Source: Pseudomonas sp. P8_241 (GTDB lineage: Bacteria; Pseudomonadota; Gammaproteobacteria; Pseudomonadales; Pseudomonadaceae). From it: a stretch of 64,000 nt of DNA. The notes under the pieces were generated by a model, which was given only the letters and a program-made list of their open reading frames with translations, searched no databases and was not told the origin of the DNA. A program made the translations under genes and the position numbers. The DNA lies in the NCBI RefSeq assembly GCF_034008315.1, contig NZ_CP125377.1, positions 1,810,001-1,874,000 on the forward strand, written 5' to 3'. Below are positions 9,478 through 18,559 of this stretch, one piece after another. The stretch's first letter is position 1. Every line of letters begins with the position of its first letter.

Positions 9478-9926
9478 GCCCTGCATCCAACGAATAAGCA
9501 ACCGGCTGGAGACGACGAGCCTGCTCGCAGGATGTTGATCGTCGCCGGCCTGGTTTTCGTATTCCGCAAAACCGCATAAACCCGAGAAGGCTCGAGACAT
9601 TTGTCCTGGGTTCTTTTTTCGGTTCGCTGCCTTTGCCTGTTCGGGCGCAAGGAAGCCGATATCCCAGATTGTAATCCCATGGTCGTAGTGCGAGATCCGT
9701 GAGTGCCTGCGCGCCTGCAGCTGCCTGTTGTCGTGCTCACTGCCTGCCGTTTGCAGACATAATATTCTGTAGTGCCGGAAGGTTCGTGCGGCAAATCAGG
9801 AAGCTTCCTACATAAACTTTTTTTCCTCCTTGTTAGCGTGCTCGGCACTGTTCGCATGCAGACCACCGAGGGTTTGGATGCTGCGTTTCATTTCCTCTCT
9901 GCTTCTCTCAGCTTAAGGACAAGCCT
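9478..9926. other. Non-coding leader of the broken vgrG
   Basis: About 450 bases with no convincing gene; the open frames here lack ribosome sites and family signatures. It contains the 12-bp palindrome AGGAAGCTTCCT at 9798-9809 followed by a T-rich run, in a position suitable for a promoter or terminator upstream of the vgrG remnant. Confidence 0.5.
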
Positions 9927-10403
9927 ATGTTCGCGCCGGCCCATACCGCGCATTTCGAACTGAAAATTCCCACCGTACGCAACGATTTCAAGGTCCTGGC
10001 GTTTGACGGTGTCGAAAGCATCAGCACCTTGTATGCGATCCGGGTGGAGTTGGTCAGCGAGTACCCGGATCTGGACCTGGAAAGCCTGCTCAGTCAGCCG
10101 GCCTTTCTCCGGTTCGGTCACAACGGCGAAGGCCTTCATGGGCGTATCGAAGAGGTGTCAGTCGGTGCGTCCGGCAAGCGCCTGTGTAGTGGTCTAATGA
10201 AACCGGAAACCATTGGCCCCATGGTTTACCTGCTGACGGAAGGGGTTGTGGCAGGAGTGAGCGGAATGTTCATCGAAAAACAAGAGCAGGCGCTGGTTGT
10301 TCTGTTGTCCGAAGTGATGGCCTGGAAGCCGAGCAATGCCTGGCGCAAAGACGATGTACTGTTGGCTGCACACAACAGCGGCAGGTTTGATTGTTTGGCG
10401 TAG
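9927..10403 (+). pseudogene. vgrG remnant (T6SS spike protein, N-terminal fragment)
   Basis: The first 86 residues read as a VgrG N-terminus: AHFELKIPTVRNDFKVLAFDGVESIS...SEYPDLDLESLLSQPAFLRF...LHGRIEEVSVGASGKRL. Normal VgrG continues for more than 500 residues. Here the homology stops at about 10183 and an unrelated 72-residue tail leads to the stop at 10403. The gp27/gp5-like core and tip are missing, so it cannot form a spike. This is a recombination scar of a type VI secretion vgrG island; the tail's origin is not recognised. Confidence 0.8.
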
Positions 10404-10453
10404 GCAGTGAGCAATAATGAGGACGCATACACAACGCCCTCATTGTTTCCGCT

Positions 10454-11436
10454 CTATAGCGGTTGATCGGACTGAATAGCACAGCGGAAGCCATCGCCTG
10501 CGAAATACCCATTTTTATACGCTCATCAGCCCAGCGTCGCGCTGAATACTGGCTCTTCCGGATAGTTCGATCCTCTGCGAATCCGAAGTGTGCCTGTTTC
10601 GGGGCCGGTAGGATTTTCCACTGGTGAGTTACGGTAATAATTTTTTCCGTACCAATCATTCACCCAATCGGTGGCGTTTCCAGAGAGGTTGTAGATCCCA
10701 AGGGGGTTAGGTACAAAACTATCAACTGCGAAAGTACGACCAGATCCCGGATTGGGAAAGTTGCGCCCATAATTCAGGCTGCCATTGTCGGTGGGGAACA
10801 TTACCCATTGACCACGATTACGTGCGGCATATTCCCATTGAGCCTCAGTGGGCAGATCCACGGGAAACCCACTTAGCCCCCTAACCAACCGCAGTAGTCC
10901 TTGGCTTCCTGCCAGCTTTTTACTGGTGCAGGTAGATTAGGTGCAAAACGCTTGAACTTTAAATTTTCCCGCTCACGATATTCAGCGTCAAACAATGGTT
11001 TGCCTTGAGCAATAAAAAACAGATCGAAATCTCTCAGCGTCACTTGAAATTTCGAAAAGGAGTAACTGCTCAGCTTAACGAGATGAACGTAGTCGTCGTC
11101 AGCATCCCTGCTGATACGCCCCATCCGTTCCGGCTCCACACCGCAGGGCCAGTCACACATATTTGTTGGGTTATCATCGAACGGCCAACCAAAATCCCCC
11201 ATTTGAAATTCACCTCCCTCGACAAACACCATGTTATCCAGTGATAGCACCACAGTATTCAGCAGCTTGCCGCGAACTTCGGTGGAAAGTGCTGGGTGTT
11301 GTTGCTCAATGGTCGCGGCGATCTGGGCTACTTTGCCGGGCGAAAGGAAGCGGTAACGTTTGTGCCTGACAGCCCGTGAGGCAATAGAGTGAGACCTGTT
11401 AACAATACCTGTCTGGTCATGGACGGGTCCTTGCAT
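10454..11436 (-). pseudogene. Formylglycine-generating-enzyme (SUMF1)-like gene, frameshifted
   Basis: Two overlapping frames make one gene. The 5' frame (11436-10873) contains SLDNMVFVEGGEFQMGDFGW and ends at KDYCGWLGG. The next frame (10888-10526) resumes with GFPVDLPTEAQWEYAARNRGQ, LSGNATDWVNDWYG and RRGSNYPEEP. It hits stops at 10526, after which FAGDGFRCAIQSD, a typical family C-terminus, continues to 10454. At least two lesions are therefore present. Proteins of this type accompany vgrG in Pseudomonas T6SS islands, consistent with the neighbouring broken vgrG. The true start is uncertain. Confidence 0.82.
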
Positions 11437-11674
11437 GTATAGGCTTGGCTAGACTTGCAAGGTTATCATTGGTTGTTATTTCAGTATTAAGCATTAAAGG
11501 ATGATTTTGCTGTTAGCTTGTTTTTCGGAAAAGTCCTACTTGAATATCGGAGTTATCTTATGAAGTTGTTGAAGTTTGTAAATATTCTTTAGTTATTGCT
11601 GTCTGATCATCCAACGGATCGAATGTGGATACCGGGAGAGTTTTTGGAAAGATACGGGGCGTAACCCGCGCTTC
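11437..11674. other. AT-rich intergenic segment
   Basis: About 240 bases, clearly more AT-rich than the flanks (many T/A runs at 11500-11600), without an open frame. It looks like the edge of the imported vgrG-type island. No repeat or RNA gene was recognised. Confidence 0.4.
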
Positions 11675-12616
11675 TTATGTGCTCAGCGTGTGCTCGGCCC
11701 GCACCGAATTCATGAACGCCTGCATCGCCGAAGACTGGATGCGATGTCGGCGGGTAATCAGCCCATACGGCGGCAGTCGCGCTTCGAATTTGATCGGCAA
11801 CACCGCCAGCAGATCCCGGCCGGGGTAATCCTCGACCACTGAAACCGGCGTCACCCCGAGCATGTCGGTCTGTTGAATCAGCGACAGCAAGGTCATGATC
11901 GATGTGGTCTCGACGATGCTGCTCGGAATGTCGACGCGGGCGTTGTGAAACACCTGATTGATAATGGCGCGCATCGGACTTGGGTGTTGTTGCAGTACCC
12001 AGGTCATGTTCTGCAATTCAGCCCAGCTCAGTTGCGTGGCTTTCGCCAGTGGATGTTGTGCACCGGCAATCACGCACAAGGCTTCTTCGCCGAGACTGTC
12101 GAAAAGCAACTCTTCGGCGCGGGCACCTGCGGGAATCCGTCCCAACACGATGTCCAGTTGATCCTGCAACAGTGCCTGCACCAGCACGTCGCTGGTGTCG
12201 ACCTGAATGCTCATGGACAAGCGCGGGTGGCTTTTCTTCAAGGTGGCGATGGTGCGGGTCAGCAGCCCCGAGGCCAATGCCGGAATGGCACCCACCGCGA
12301 CCCGGCCCAGGTTGCCGGATTCGAGGGCGACCAGTTCTTCACGCATGCCGCTCAGTTCGGCGAAGACCATCCGCGCGTAGTAGATGACGGTTTCCCCGAA
12401 CGGGGTAGAGCGCATGCCCCGGGGCAGGCGTTCGAACAATTCCACGCCGAGCAGATCCTCGGCTTCGTGGAGCATCTTGGTCGCCGCCGGTTGAGTCATG
12501 CCGATGTGGTCGGCAGCGCGGCGCAACGAACCGAATTCCTGCAACGCCAGCATCAGCCTCAGCTGGCGCAGACGAAGTCGACTATGGATGACATTGGCAA
12601 CAGGAATTCGGGTCAT
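11675..12616 (-). CDS. LysR-family transcriptional regulator of the tct/sugar-acid locus
   Basis: A 313-residue LysR protein with an N-terminal winged helix (LRLRQLRLMLALQEFGSLRRAADHIGMTQPAATKMLHEAEDLLGVELFERLPRGM, residues about 14-68) and a C-terminal ligand-binding domain. The FERLPRGMRST motif resembles the GbpR/PcaQ-like branch responding to sugars or aromatic acids. The start at 12616 (MTRIPVANV) gives the normal length. It lies 69 bases downstream of tctA on the same strand and probably controls the tct genes and the divergent catabolic operon. Confidence 0.88.
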   Translation of the reverse strand: MTRIPVANVIHSRLRLRQLRLMLALQEFGSLRRAADHIGMTQPAATKMLHEAEDLLGVELFERLPRGMRSTPFGETVIYYARMVFAELSGMREELVALESGNLGRVAVGAIPALASGLLTRTIATLKKSHPRLSMSIQVDTSDVLVQALLQDQLDIVLGRIPAGARAEELLFDSLGEEALCVIAGAQHPLAKATQLSWAELQNMTWVLQQHPSPMRAIINQVFHNARVDIPSSIVETTSIMTLLSLIQQTDMLGVTPVSVVEDYPGRDLLAVLPIKFEARLPPYGLITRRHRIQSSAMQAFMNSVRAEHTLST

Positions 12617-12685
12617 GGGCCGCGCTCGCAAGAAAGTCTGCGGCAAGCCTGACAACAAATGTCAGGCGTTGCCAGCATTGCTGTG

Positions 12686-14215
12686 TCACAGCACCGATTT
12701 TGGCTTGGCGACGTGTGGTTTACGCAGGCCGATCAAGAGGCCCAAGGCCTTGGAAATCAGCGGCCAGAACAGCATCAGCAGGGCCGCCGTGGTCAGGCTG
12801 CCCACCAGCGGGTTGGACCAGAAAATCCCTAGGTGCCCGTCAGAAAACAGCATCGATTGACGGAATGCATCTTCGGCTTTGTCGCCCAAAACCGCAGCCA
12901 GCACCAACGGCGCAATCGGGTAGCCGAGCTTCTTGAACAGATAACCCAGCGCGCCGAAGCCCAGCATCAGCACCACGTCGAAAAACGAGTTGTGCACCGA
13001 GTACGCACCGATGGCGCAGACCATGATGATGATTGGCGCGATGATCGAGAACGGAATGCGCAGGATCGAAGCGAATAGTGGCACGGTGGCCAACACCACG
13101 ATCAGGCTCACCACGTTGCCCAGGTACATGCTGGCGATCAGGCCCCAGACAAAATCATGTTGCTCGACGAACAGCGTAGGCCCGGGATGCAGCCCCCAGA
13201 TCATCAAGCCGCCGAGCATGACCGCGGCGGTGGCCGAACCCGGAATGCCGAGGGTCAGCATTGGCAACAGAGCGCTGGTGCCCGCCGCGTGGTCGGCCGT
13301 CTCGGGTGCGATCACGCCTTCGATTTCGCCTTTGCCAAAGTTGTCGCGGTTCTTCGAGAAACGCCGTGCCAGGCTGTAGCTCATGAACGACGCAGCGGTT
13401 GGGCCGCCGGGGGTGATGCCCATCCAGCAACCGACCAGGGTGCTGCGCACGATCGTCCACCAGTAGCGCGGCAGTTTTGCCCAGGTGCGCAAGATCACCA
13501 TCGGTGTAATACGTGCATGTTCGCCACGGAACACCAGACCTTCTTCGACGGTGCAGAGGATTTCGCCGATGCCGAACAGGCCGATCACCGCCACTTCAAA
13601 GCTGATGCCGGTCATCAGGGTCGGTTGGTCGAAGGTCAGGCGCAGGTTGCCTGACACGGTGTCCATGCCGACAGCCGCCATGGCGAAACCGATCATCATC
13701 GCCACCACAGTTTTCAGCGGCGGGTTCTTGCTCATGCCGATGAAGGTGCAGAAAGCCAACAGGTACACCGCGAAGAACTCCGGCGAACTGAAAGACATGG
13801 CGAACGCGGCGATCTTGGTCGACAGGAACGTCAGCAGCAGCACCCCGCACAATGCGCCGATCAGTGCCGAACTGAATGCGGCGGTCAATGCCTCGGCGGC
13901 GCGACCTTCGCGGGCCATCGGGTAACCGTCGAAGGTGGTCGCCACCGATGAGGGCTCGCCGGGAATGTTGAACAGAATCGAGGTGATCGAGCCGCCAAAC
14001 AGCGCGCCCCAATACATGCACGACAGCAAAATGATCGCCGACACTGGCGACATGGTGAACGTCAGCGGTAGCAAAAGCGCCACGCCATTGGGGGCGCCGA
14101 GGCCGGGCAGGACGCCGACCAGAATGCCCAGCAGTACGCCGATCACCATCAAGCCGATGTGGCCTGGGGTGAGGATCAGGTTCATGCCTTGCAGCAGGGA
14201 GTCGAACTCGCTCAT
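12686..14215 (-). CDS. tctA: Tripartite tricarboxylate transporter large membrane subunit TctA
   Basis: A 509-residue polytopic membrane protein. TctA signatures include GLLVGVLPGLGAPNGVALLLP-type N-terminal sequence (here GILVGVLPGLGAPNG), YWGALFGGSITSILFNIPGEPSSVATTFDGYPMA, and a repeated half GVIAPETADHAAGTSALLPMLTLGIPGSATAAVMLGG. Together with TctB and the periplasmic TctC it imports a carboxylate using an ion gradient. The start codon overlaps the tctB stop by 4 bases. Confidence 0.93.
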   Translation of the reverse strand: MSEFDSLLQGMNLILTPGHIGLMVIGVLLGILVGVLPGLGAPNGVALLLPLTFTMSPVSAIILLSCMYWGALFGGSITSILFNIPGEPSSVATTFDGYPMAREGRAAEALTAAFSSALIGALCGVLLLTFLSTKIAAFAMSFSSPEFFAVYLLAFCTFIGMSKNPPLKTVVAMMIGFAMAAVGMDTVSGNLRLTFDQPTLMTGISFEVAVIGLFGIGEILCTVEEGLVFRGEHARITPMVILRTWAKLPRYWWTIVRSTLVGCWMGITPGGPTAASFMSYSLARRFSKNRDNFGKGEIEGVIAPETADHAAGTSALLPMLTLGIPGSATAAVMLGGLMIWGLHPGPTLFVEQHDFVWGLIASMYLGNVVSLIVVLATVPLFASILRIPFSIIAPIIIMVCAIGAYSVHNSFFDVVLMLGFGALGYLFKKLGYPIAPLVLAAVLGDKAEDAFRQSMLFSDGHLGIFWSNPLVGSLTTAALLMLFWPLISKALGLLIGLRKPHVAKPKSVL

Positions 14216-14745
14216 TTGAAGTTTCTCCCGGCCAGGGCAATCCAGTCGCCCATCGGGCCGGCATCCAGCGGCACCTTGAACCACAACGCGAAAATCAGGT
14301 AACTGGCGAGCACCGCGCCGAGCGATACGCTGCCAATCATCCACTTGCCGTACGGCTTGACGCGAACCTTGTCACGCCACATGAACCAGGCGATGAAACA
14401 CGCCGAGGCCACGTAGATGCCGGTGAACGGCATGGCGGCGACGAACAGCGCAATCGGTACGAACACCGACAACACTTGCCGGAATGCGTCGCGACTGACG
14501 AAAGCCACGCTCATGGCCTGCCAGCGCACCAGCGTCAGTACGGCGTTGCCCACGCTCGCGGCGCTCAGCAACAGGCCGATATAGAAGGGGAAGTAACCCG
14601 GCTCGGGGCCGGCATCACCCCAGCCGATGCCTTGTTCAACACTGCCGAACATCACCACGGCGCCGATCAGGGTGGTGAACAGCGTCAGGCCGAGTTCGAC
14701 CCAGCGGGTGCCGACCAGTGCCGGTGAATCCGAAGAATGGGACAT
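14212..14745 (-). CDS. tctB: Tripartite tricarboxylate transporter small membrane subunit TctB
   Basis: A 177-residue membrane protein with four predicted helices, for example LGLTLFTTLIGAVVMFGSV and VLSVFVPIALFVAAMPFTGIYVASACFIAWFMW. The loop GWGDAGPEPGYFPFYIG is the family hallmark. It sits between tctC and tctA, overlaps tctA by 4 bases and completes the TTT membrane complex. Confidence 0.92.
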   Translation of the reverse strand: MSHSSDSPALVGTRWVELGLTLFTTLIGAVVMFGSVEQGIGWGDAGPEPGYFPFYIGLLLSAASVGNAVLTLVRWQAMSVAFVSRDAFRQVLSVFVPIALFVAAMPFTGIYVASACFIAWFMWRDKVRVKPYGKWMIGSVSLGAVLASYLIFALWFKVPLDAGPMGDWIALAGRNFK

Positions 14746-14796
14746 GAAATACCTCCAGCAGGAGACGCTCGCCCGCAGGCGAGCGGCCGCGACAAC

Positions 14797-15810
14797 TTAG
14801 TTTTTCAGCCAGCCGGCTTCTTTGAACACCGGGGTGACGCGGGCGGTGTCTTTTTCGATGTAGGCGGTCAGTGGTTCGCCTTCAAGGAAGGTCGGCACCA
14901 GTGCGTTCTGTTTCACGTAGGCCTTGAACTCAGGCGTTTCGGTGACTTTGCGCATCAACTCGACATAAAACGCCCGTTGTTCGGCGCTGATGTCGCCGGG
15001 CATGAACACGGTGCGCGGGAAGCGATATTGGTCGATGCCCAGGCCTTGTTCATGGCAGGTCGGTACATCGGCCCAGGATTTGTCGCCGGCGACTTTTTCG
15101 GTGTAGCTCATGCGTTCTTTACTGAACACACAGAGCGGCTCGATCTGGTCTCCGCGCCATTGACTGATGCTTTCGCTGGGGTTGTTGACGTTGGCGGCGA
15201 TGTGTTTGCCGGCCAGTTGCGTTGCGGCTTCGCTACCGCTCTTGAATGGGATGTACACCAGTTTGGCGTTGTTGGTCTGGTTGAGCAGCAGGGTCAGGGT
15301 CTGGTCGACGTCCTTGGACTGGCTGCCGCCCATGCGCAGGTTGGAGGGATCGGCCTTGACCGCTTCGTAGAAACTTTTTGCATCCTTCCACGGCGCGCCT
15401 TTATAGCTCCAGAGGATGAAGTCGTCCTCGGCCACGGCGGCAATCGGCGTCAGTTCCTGCCATTGGTAACCGAGCTTGGAGACCAGCGGCAACAGGTAGA
15501 TGTTGTTGGTGCCGATCACCAGTTTTTCCGCGTCGCCCTTGTTCATTTTCATGTCGAGGAAGGCTTCGGCGCCATTGCCGCCACCCTTGTTGAGGACGAT
15601 GGTATTGACGTCGAGCAGCTTGTGCGTGGTGATGATCGACTGGATCAGCCGACCGAGCTGGTCTGTGCCGCCACCTGGGCCACCGGCGACAACGATTTCG
15701 ACGTTCTTGTCCGGTTGCCAGGCGTGAGCCAGAGCAGGAAGGGCGCCGGCGGCGACCAGTGTGCAACCAAGAAACAGACGGGATGTGCTACGGACGAATG
15801 CATTTCGCAT
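14797..15810 (-). CDS. tctC: TTT solute-binding protein TctC (Bug family)
   Basis: A 337-residue periplasmic protein with a signal peptide (MRNAFVRSTSRLFLGCTLVAAGALPALAHA, cleavage near residue 30). The Bug-fold N-terminal loop is NVEIVVAGGPGGGTDQLGRLI. It captures the carboxylate substrate for TctAB and is the first gene of tctCBA. Bug proteins bind many carboxylic and sugar acids. The divergent catabolic genes suggest an aldonate or related acid as ligand. Confidence 0.93.
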   Translation of the reverse strand: MRNAFVRSTSRLFLGCTLVAAGALPALAHAWQPDKNVEIVVAGGPGGGTDQLGRLIQSIITTHKLLDVNTIVLNKGGGNGAEAFLDMKMNKGDAEKLVIGTNNIYLLPLVSKLGYQWQELTPIAAVAEDDFILWSYKGAPWKDAKSFYEAVKADPSNLRMGGSQSKDVDQTLTLLLNQTNNAKLVYIPFKSGSEAATQLAGKHIAANVNNPSESISQWRGDQIEPLCVFSKERMSYTEKVAGDKSWADVPTCHEQGLGIDQYRFPRTVFMPGDISAEQRAFYVELMRKVTETPEFKAYVKQNALVPTFLEGEPLTAYIEKDTARVTPVFKEAGWLKN

Positions 15811-16257
15811 GATGGAAGGGCCTCGTTTTTGTAGTTGTTATGAGTAGTGACTTGTCTACGTTCGAAAGCTGCAAGCCTGGCCTGAGTGTGTGAAGGTCCT
15901 GGCGTGGCGTCTAGTCAAAACAATACATACACCGATAGCCTGGGGTTATAGCAGTGGGAGCGAGCCTGCTCCTACAAGGATCTGAGTTGAAAGGTCATTG
16001 AAAGCACGACATGACATAACCCGTGGCTATCACCTGATTTCAAGTTTTGATTAGACGGTTATCAGTGAGCCTTCGATAGTGTTCAACAACGCCGCAACAA
16101 ACGCGGCACAACGCCAATCCTGTAGGAGCCGGCTTGCTGGCGATAGCGGTGTGTCAGGCGCCATCAATGTTGATTGATGCGCCGCCATCGCCAGCAAGCC
16201 GGCTCCTACAGATCGACGTTTGCATCTGCACAACAATAATAAAACGAGGTACGCACC
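15811..16257. promoter_or_regulatory. Divergent control region between tctC and the MFS operon
   Basis: About 450 bases without a gene. It must hold the leftward tctCBA promoter and the rightward catabolic promoter. Its last part is occupied by a 90-bp REP pair (16121-16210). No unambiguous -35/-10 pair was identified. Confidence 0.5.
16121..16210. repeat. REP pair (copy A of a near-identical inverted pair)
   Basis: A 90-bp imperfect palindrome with perfect 17-base REP ends. Its reverse complement matches the REP pair at 22108-22197 in 88 of 90 positions, so the two copies flank 5.9 kb of the catabolic locus in inverted orientation. Confidence 0.92.
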
Positions 16258-17595
16258 ATGGCTCGATCCAGTGCTTCCCTGAGCCTGCCCGACGCAAGTG
16301 TCCAGACGCAGGCCGCTGCTCCCGCGCAAGCCAGTGCCAAAGCCAGCGGTGTACGCTGGAAGATCTTCGCGATCATCTTCGCTCTGACCATGGTCAACCT
16401 GATTGACCGGGTATCGCTGTCCATCGCCATGCCGACCATCGCCCACGAATTCTCCCTGTCGCCGAGCCTGCAAGGGCTGATCCTCAGCAGCTTTTTCTGG
16501 GCGTACGCGTTGTTGCAGATTCCCGGCGGTTGGCTGATCGATCGCTTCGGCCCGCATCGGGTCATCAGCTGGTCAACCGGGTTGTGGGGCACCTTTCAGG
16601 TATTGGCAGCGTTTGCTACCGGCGGCTTGTCGCTATTGTTTGCGCGGGTGGCGCTGGGCGCGGCGGAAGCGCCGTTGTTCCCCTCGGGCGGCAAGCTGAT
16701 TTCTTTGTGGCTGGCCCCGAGCGAACGCAGTCGCGGCGCCGTGTTGATGGACAGCGGCAGTCCATTGGGCGTGGCGCTGGGCGGGTTGATCATTGCGTAC
16801 CTGATCGCGTCGCTGGACTCCTGGCGCCTGGCCTTTGTGATCGCCGGGATTGCCACGTTGGTGCTGGCCTGGGTGGCGCGGCGTTACCTGCGCGATGACC
16901 CGGCCTGTCATCCGCAGGTCAATGAAGCGGAGCTGGAAAAAATCAATGTCGGACGTGCAACCCCTGCCGCCGAAGCGGCGCGGGTGCCGGTCAAGGGGCT
17001 GGGCATCGCCGCCCGTTCCCTGAGTGGTTTGCTGATCGGACGGGCCAGTTGGGCGATGGTGTATTTCGGTCTGCTGACCTGGGGGCCGAGCTATCTGGCC
17101 CAGGCTCGCGGCTTCGATATCAAGGGCATTGGCGCCGCGACGTTTGTGATCTTCATCTGCGGTGCGCTGGGTTCGTTGACCGGTGGTTTCCTGTGCGACG
17201 GTTTGATCCGCAAAGGTGTCAGCCGAGGTGTCGCGGTCAAAAGTCTGCTGGCGTTTTCCGGGCTGGTCGCTCTGGGTGCGTTCCTGATGCTGCCGACCCT
17301 GACCAATCCCTACGCGGCGGTGGCGTTGTTGGCCATGACCGCATTTTTCCTGATGTGGGGCAGTCTCTACTGGAGCTTCCCGGCGCTGCTGGCAGCCCCG
17401 GCGCGAGTCGGTTTGATCGGCGGCGTCATGAACATGGCCGGCAGCACCGGCGGCATCGCGGTGCCGATTCTGGTGGGGGTGATTCTGCAAGCGGCCGGTG
17501 GTTTTGCCCCGGTGCTCGGGTTCTTCGCGGCGTGTTCGGCAGTGTTTGTGCTGGCGACGTTGTTCATCAGCCTCGACGAGGTGCGTCATGACTGA
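16258..17595 (+). CDS. MFS transporter (anion:cation symporter type)
   Basis: A 445-residue inner-membrane carrier with twelve hydrophobic segments. The N-terminal sequence FALTMVNLIDRVSLSIAMPTIAHEFSLSP and the motif A region LIDRFGPHRV are typical of the ACS family (glucarate/galactonate/phthalate transporters). It is the first gene of the rightward catabolic operon and overlaps the amidohydrolase gene by 8 bases. It provides a second uptake route beside TctABC, probably for an acid sugar. Confidence 0.9.
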   Translation: MARSSASLSLPDASVQTQAAAPAQASAKASGVRWKIFAIIFALTMVNLIDRVSLSIAMPTIAHEFSLSPSLQGLILSSFFWAYALLQIPGGWLIDRFGPHRVISWSTGLWGTFQVLAAFATGGLSLLFARVALGAAEAPLFPSGGKLISLWLAPSERSRGAVLMDSGSPLGVALGGLIIAYLIASLDSWRLAFVIAGIATLVLAWVARRYLRDDPACHPQVNEAELEKINVGRATPAAEAARVPVKGLGIAARSLSGLLIGRASWAMVYFGLLTWGPSYLAQARGFDIKGIGAATFVIFICGALGSLTGGFLCDGLIRKGVSRGVAVKSLLAFSGLVALGAFLMLPTLTNPYAAVALLAMTAFFLMWGSLYWSFPALLAAPARVGLIGGVMNMAGSTGGIAVPILVGVILQAAGGFAPVLGFFAACSAVFVLATLFISLDEVRHD

Positions 17596-18559
17596 GCTCT
17601 TACTGAAAAAAGCCTGGAACGGCCCGATCATCGACGCCCATCATCACTTCTGGGACCCCACCGTCAACGACCATCCGTGGCTCGCGCCCGAGGCCAACAT
17701 CCCGTTTCGCTACGGCGATTACACCGCGATCAAACGCCGATATTTTCCCGAGGATTATTTCGCCGATGCAGGTCCGCACAACATCGTGCAAACGGTGTAC
17801 GTCGAGACCGAATGGAACCCTGAAGACCCGATTGGCGAAACCCGTTTCATCGAGCAACTCGCCGCTCGCTACGGCGTGCCGAATGCGGTCGTCGCGCAAG
17901 CCTGGCTCGATCATCCGGACGCCATCGATGTGCTCACCGAGCAGGCGCGCTTCAAGCATGTGCGCAGCGTGCGTCACAAACCGGGCGGGCCGGCCGCGGC
18001 GTCGCAAGTGGGTCACATGCGCAGTCTGATGAGCGACGAGCACTGGCGCCGCAGCTACGCCGCACTGGAAGGCCTGGGCCTGCACTTCGATTTGCAGACG
18101 CCTTGGTGGAACCTGCACGAGGCCGAACGCCTGGCCCGGGATTTCCCTGGCATCACGCTGATTCTCAACCACGCCGGGTTGCCCAATGACCGCAGCGCCG
18201 AAGGCCTGGCCGCCTGGCGCCTGGCAATGGCGCGGCTGGCCCAGTGGCCGAACGTCGTGGTGAAAATTTCTGGCCTGGGGCAGGGCGGCCAGCGGTGGCG
18301 CGCCAAGGACAATGCCTGGATCGTGCGCGAAGTCATCGCCATGTTCGGCAGCCACCGGGCGATGTTCGCCAGCAACTTTCCGGTCGACAGCCTGTGCGGC
18401 TCGTTCGACGACATCTACAGCGGTTTCAAATCCATCGTCGCCGATCTGCCCTGGGCTGATCAGGAGCGACTGTTCTACAGCAACGCGCAGCGTGTTTATC
18501 GCTGCGAGCCTTGCGCCATTGACCGGGCGCAGCCTGAACCCTTGAGGAGTGAAGCATGA
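17588..18559 (+). CDS. Amidohydrolase-2 family protein (lactonase-like)
   Basis: A 323-residue TIM-barrel hydrolase of the amidohydrolase_2 family (L-fuconolactonase, L-rhamnono-lactonase, 2-pyrone-4,6-dicarboxylate lactonase). The metal motif IIDAHHHFWDP is near the start, NHAGLPNDR and KISGLGQGG follow, and a C-terminal FASNFPVDSLCGSFDDIYSGF contains the conserved aspartate region. It overlaps the transporter upstream and pdxA downstream. In this setting it would open a sugar-acid lactone, but the exact substrate cannot be read from the sequence. Confidence 0.85.
   Translation: MTELLLKKAWNGPIIDAHHHFWDPTVNDHPWLAPEANIPFRYGDYTAIKRRYFPEDYFADAGPHNIVQTVYVETEWNPEDPIGETRFIEQLAARYGVPNAVVAQAWLDHPDAIDVLTEQARFKHVRSVRHKPGGPAAASQVGHMRSLMSDEHWRRSYAALEGLGLHFDLQTPWWNLHEAERLARDFPGITLILNHAGLPNDRSAEGLAAWRLAMARLAQWPNVVVKISGLGQGGQRWRAKDNAWIVREVIAMFGSHRAMFASNFPVDSLCGSFDDIYSGFKSIVADLPWADQERLFYSNAQRVYRCEPCAIDRAQPEPLRSEA

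Noticed and set aside
9408..9866. 152-residue minus-strand open frame after lpxO
   Set aside because: It overlaps the lpxO 3' end, has an arginine/serine-rich random composition and no ribosome site; it looks like a shadow frame.
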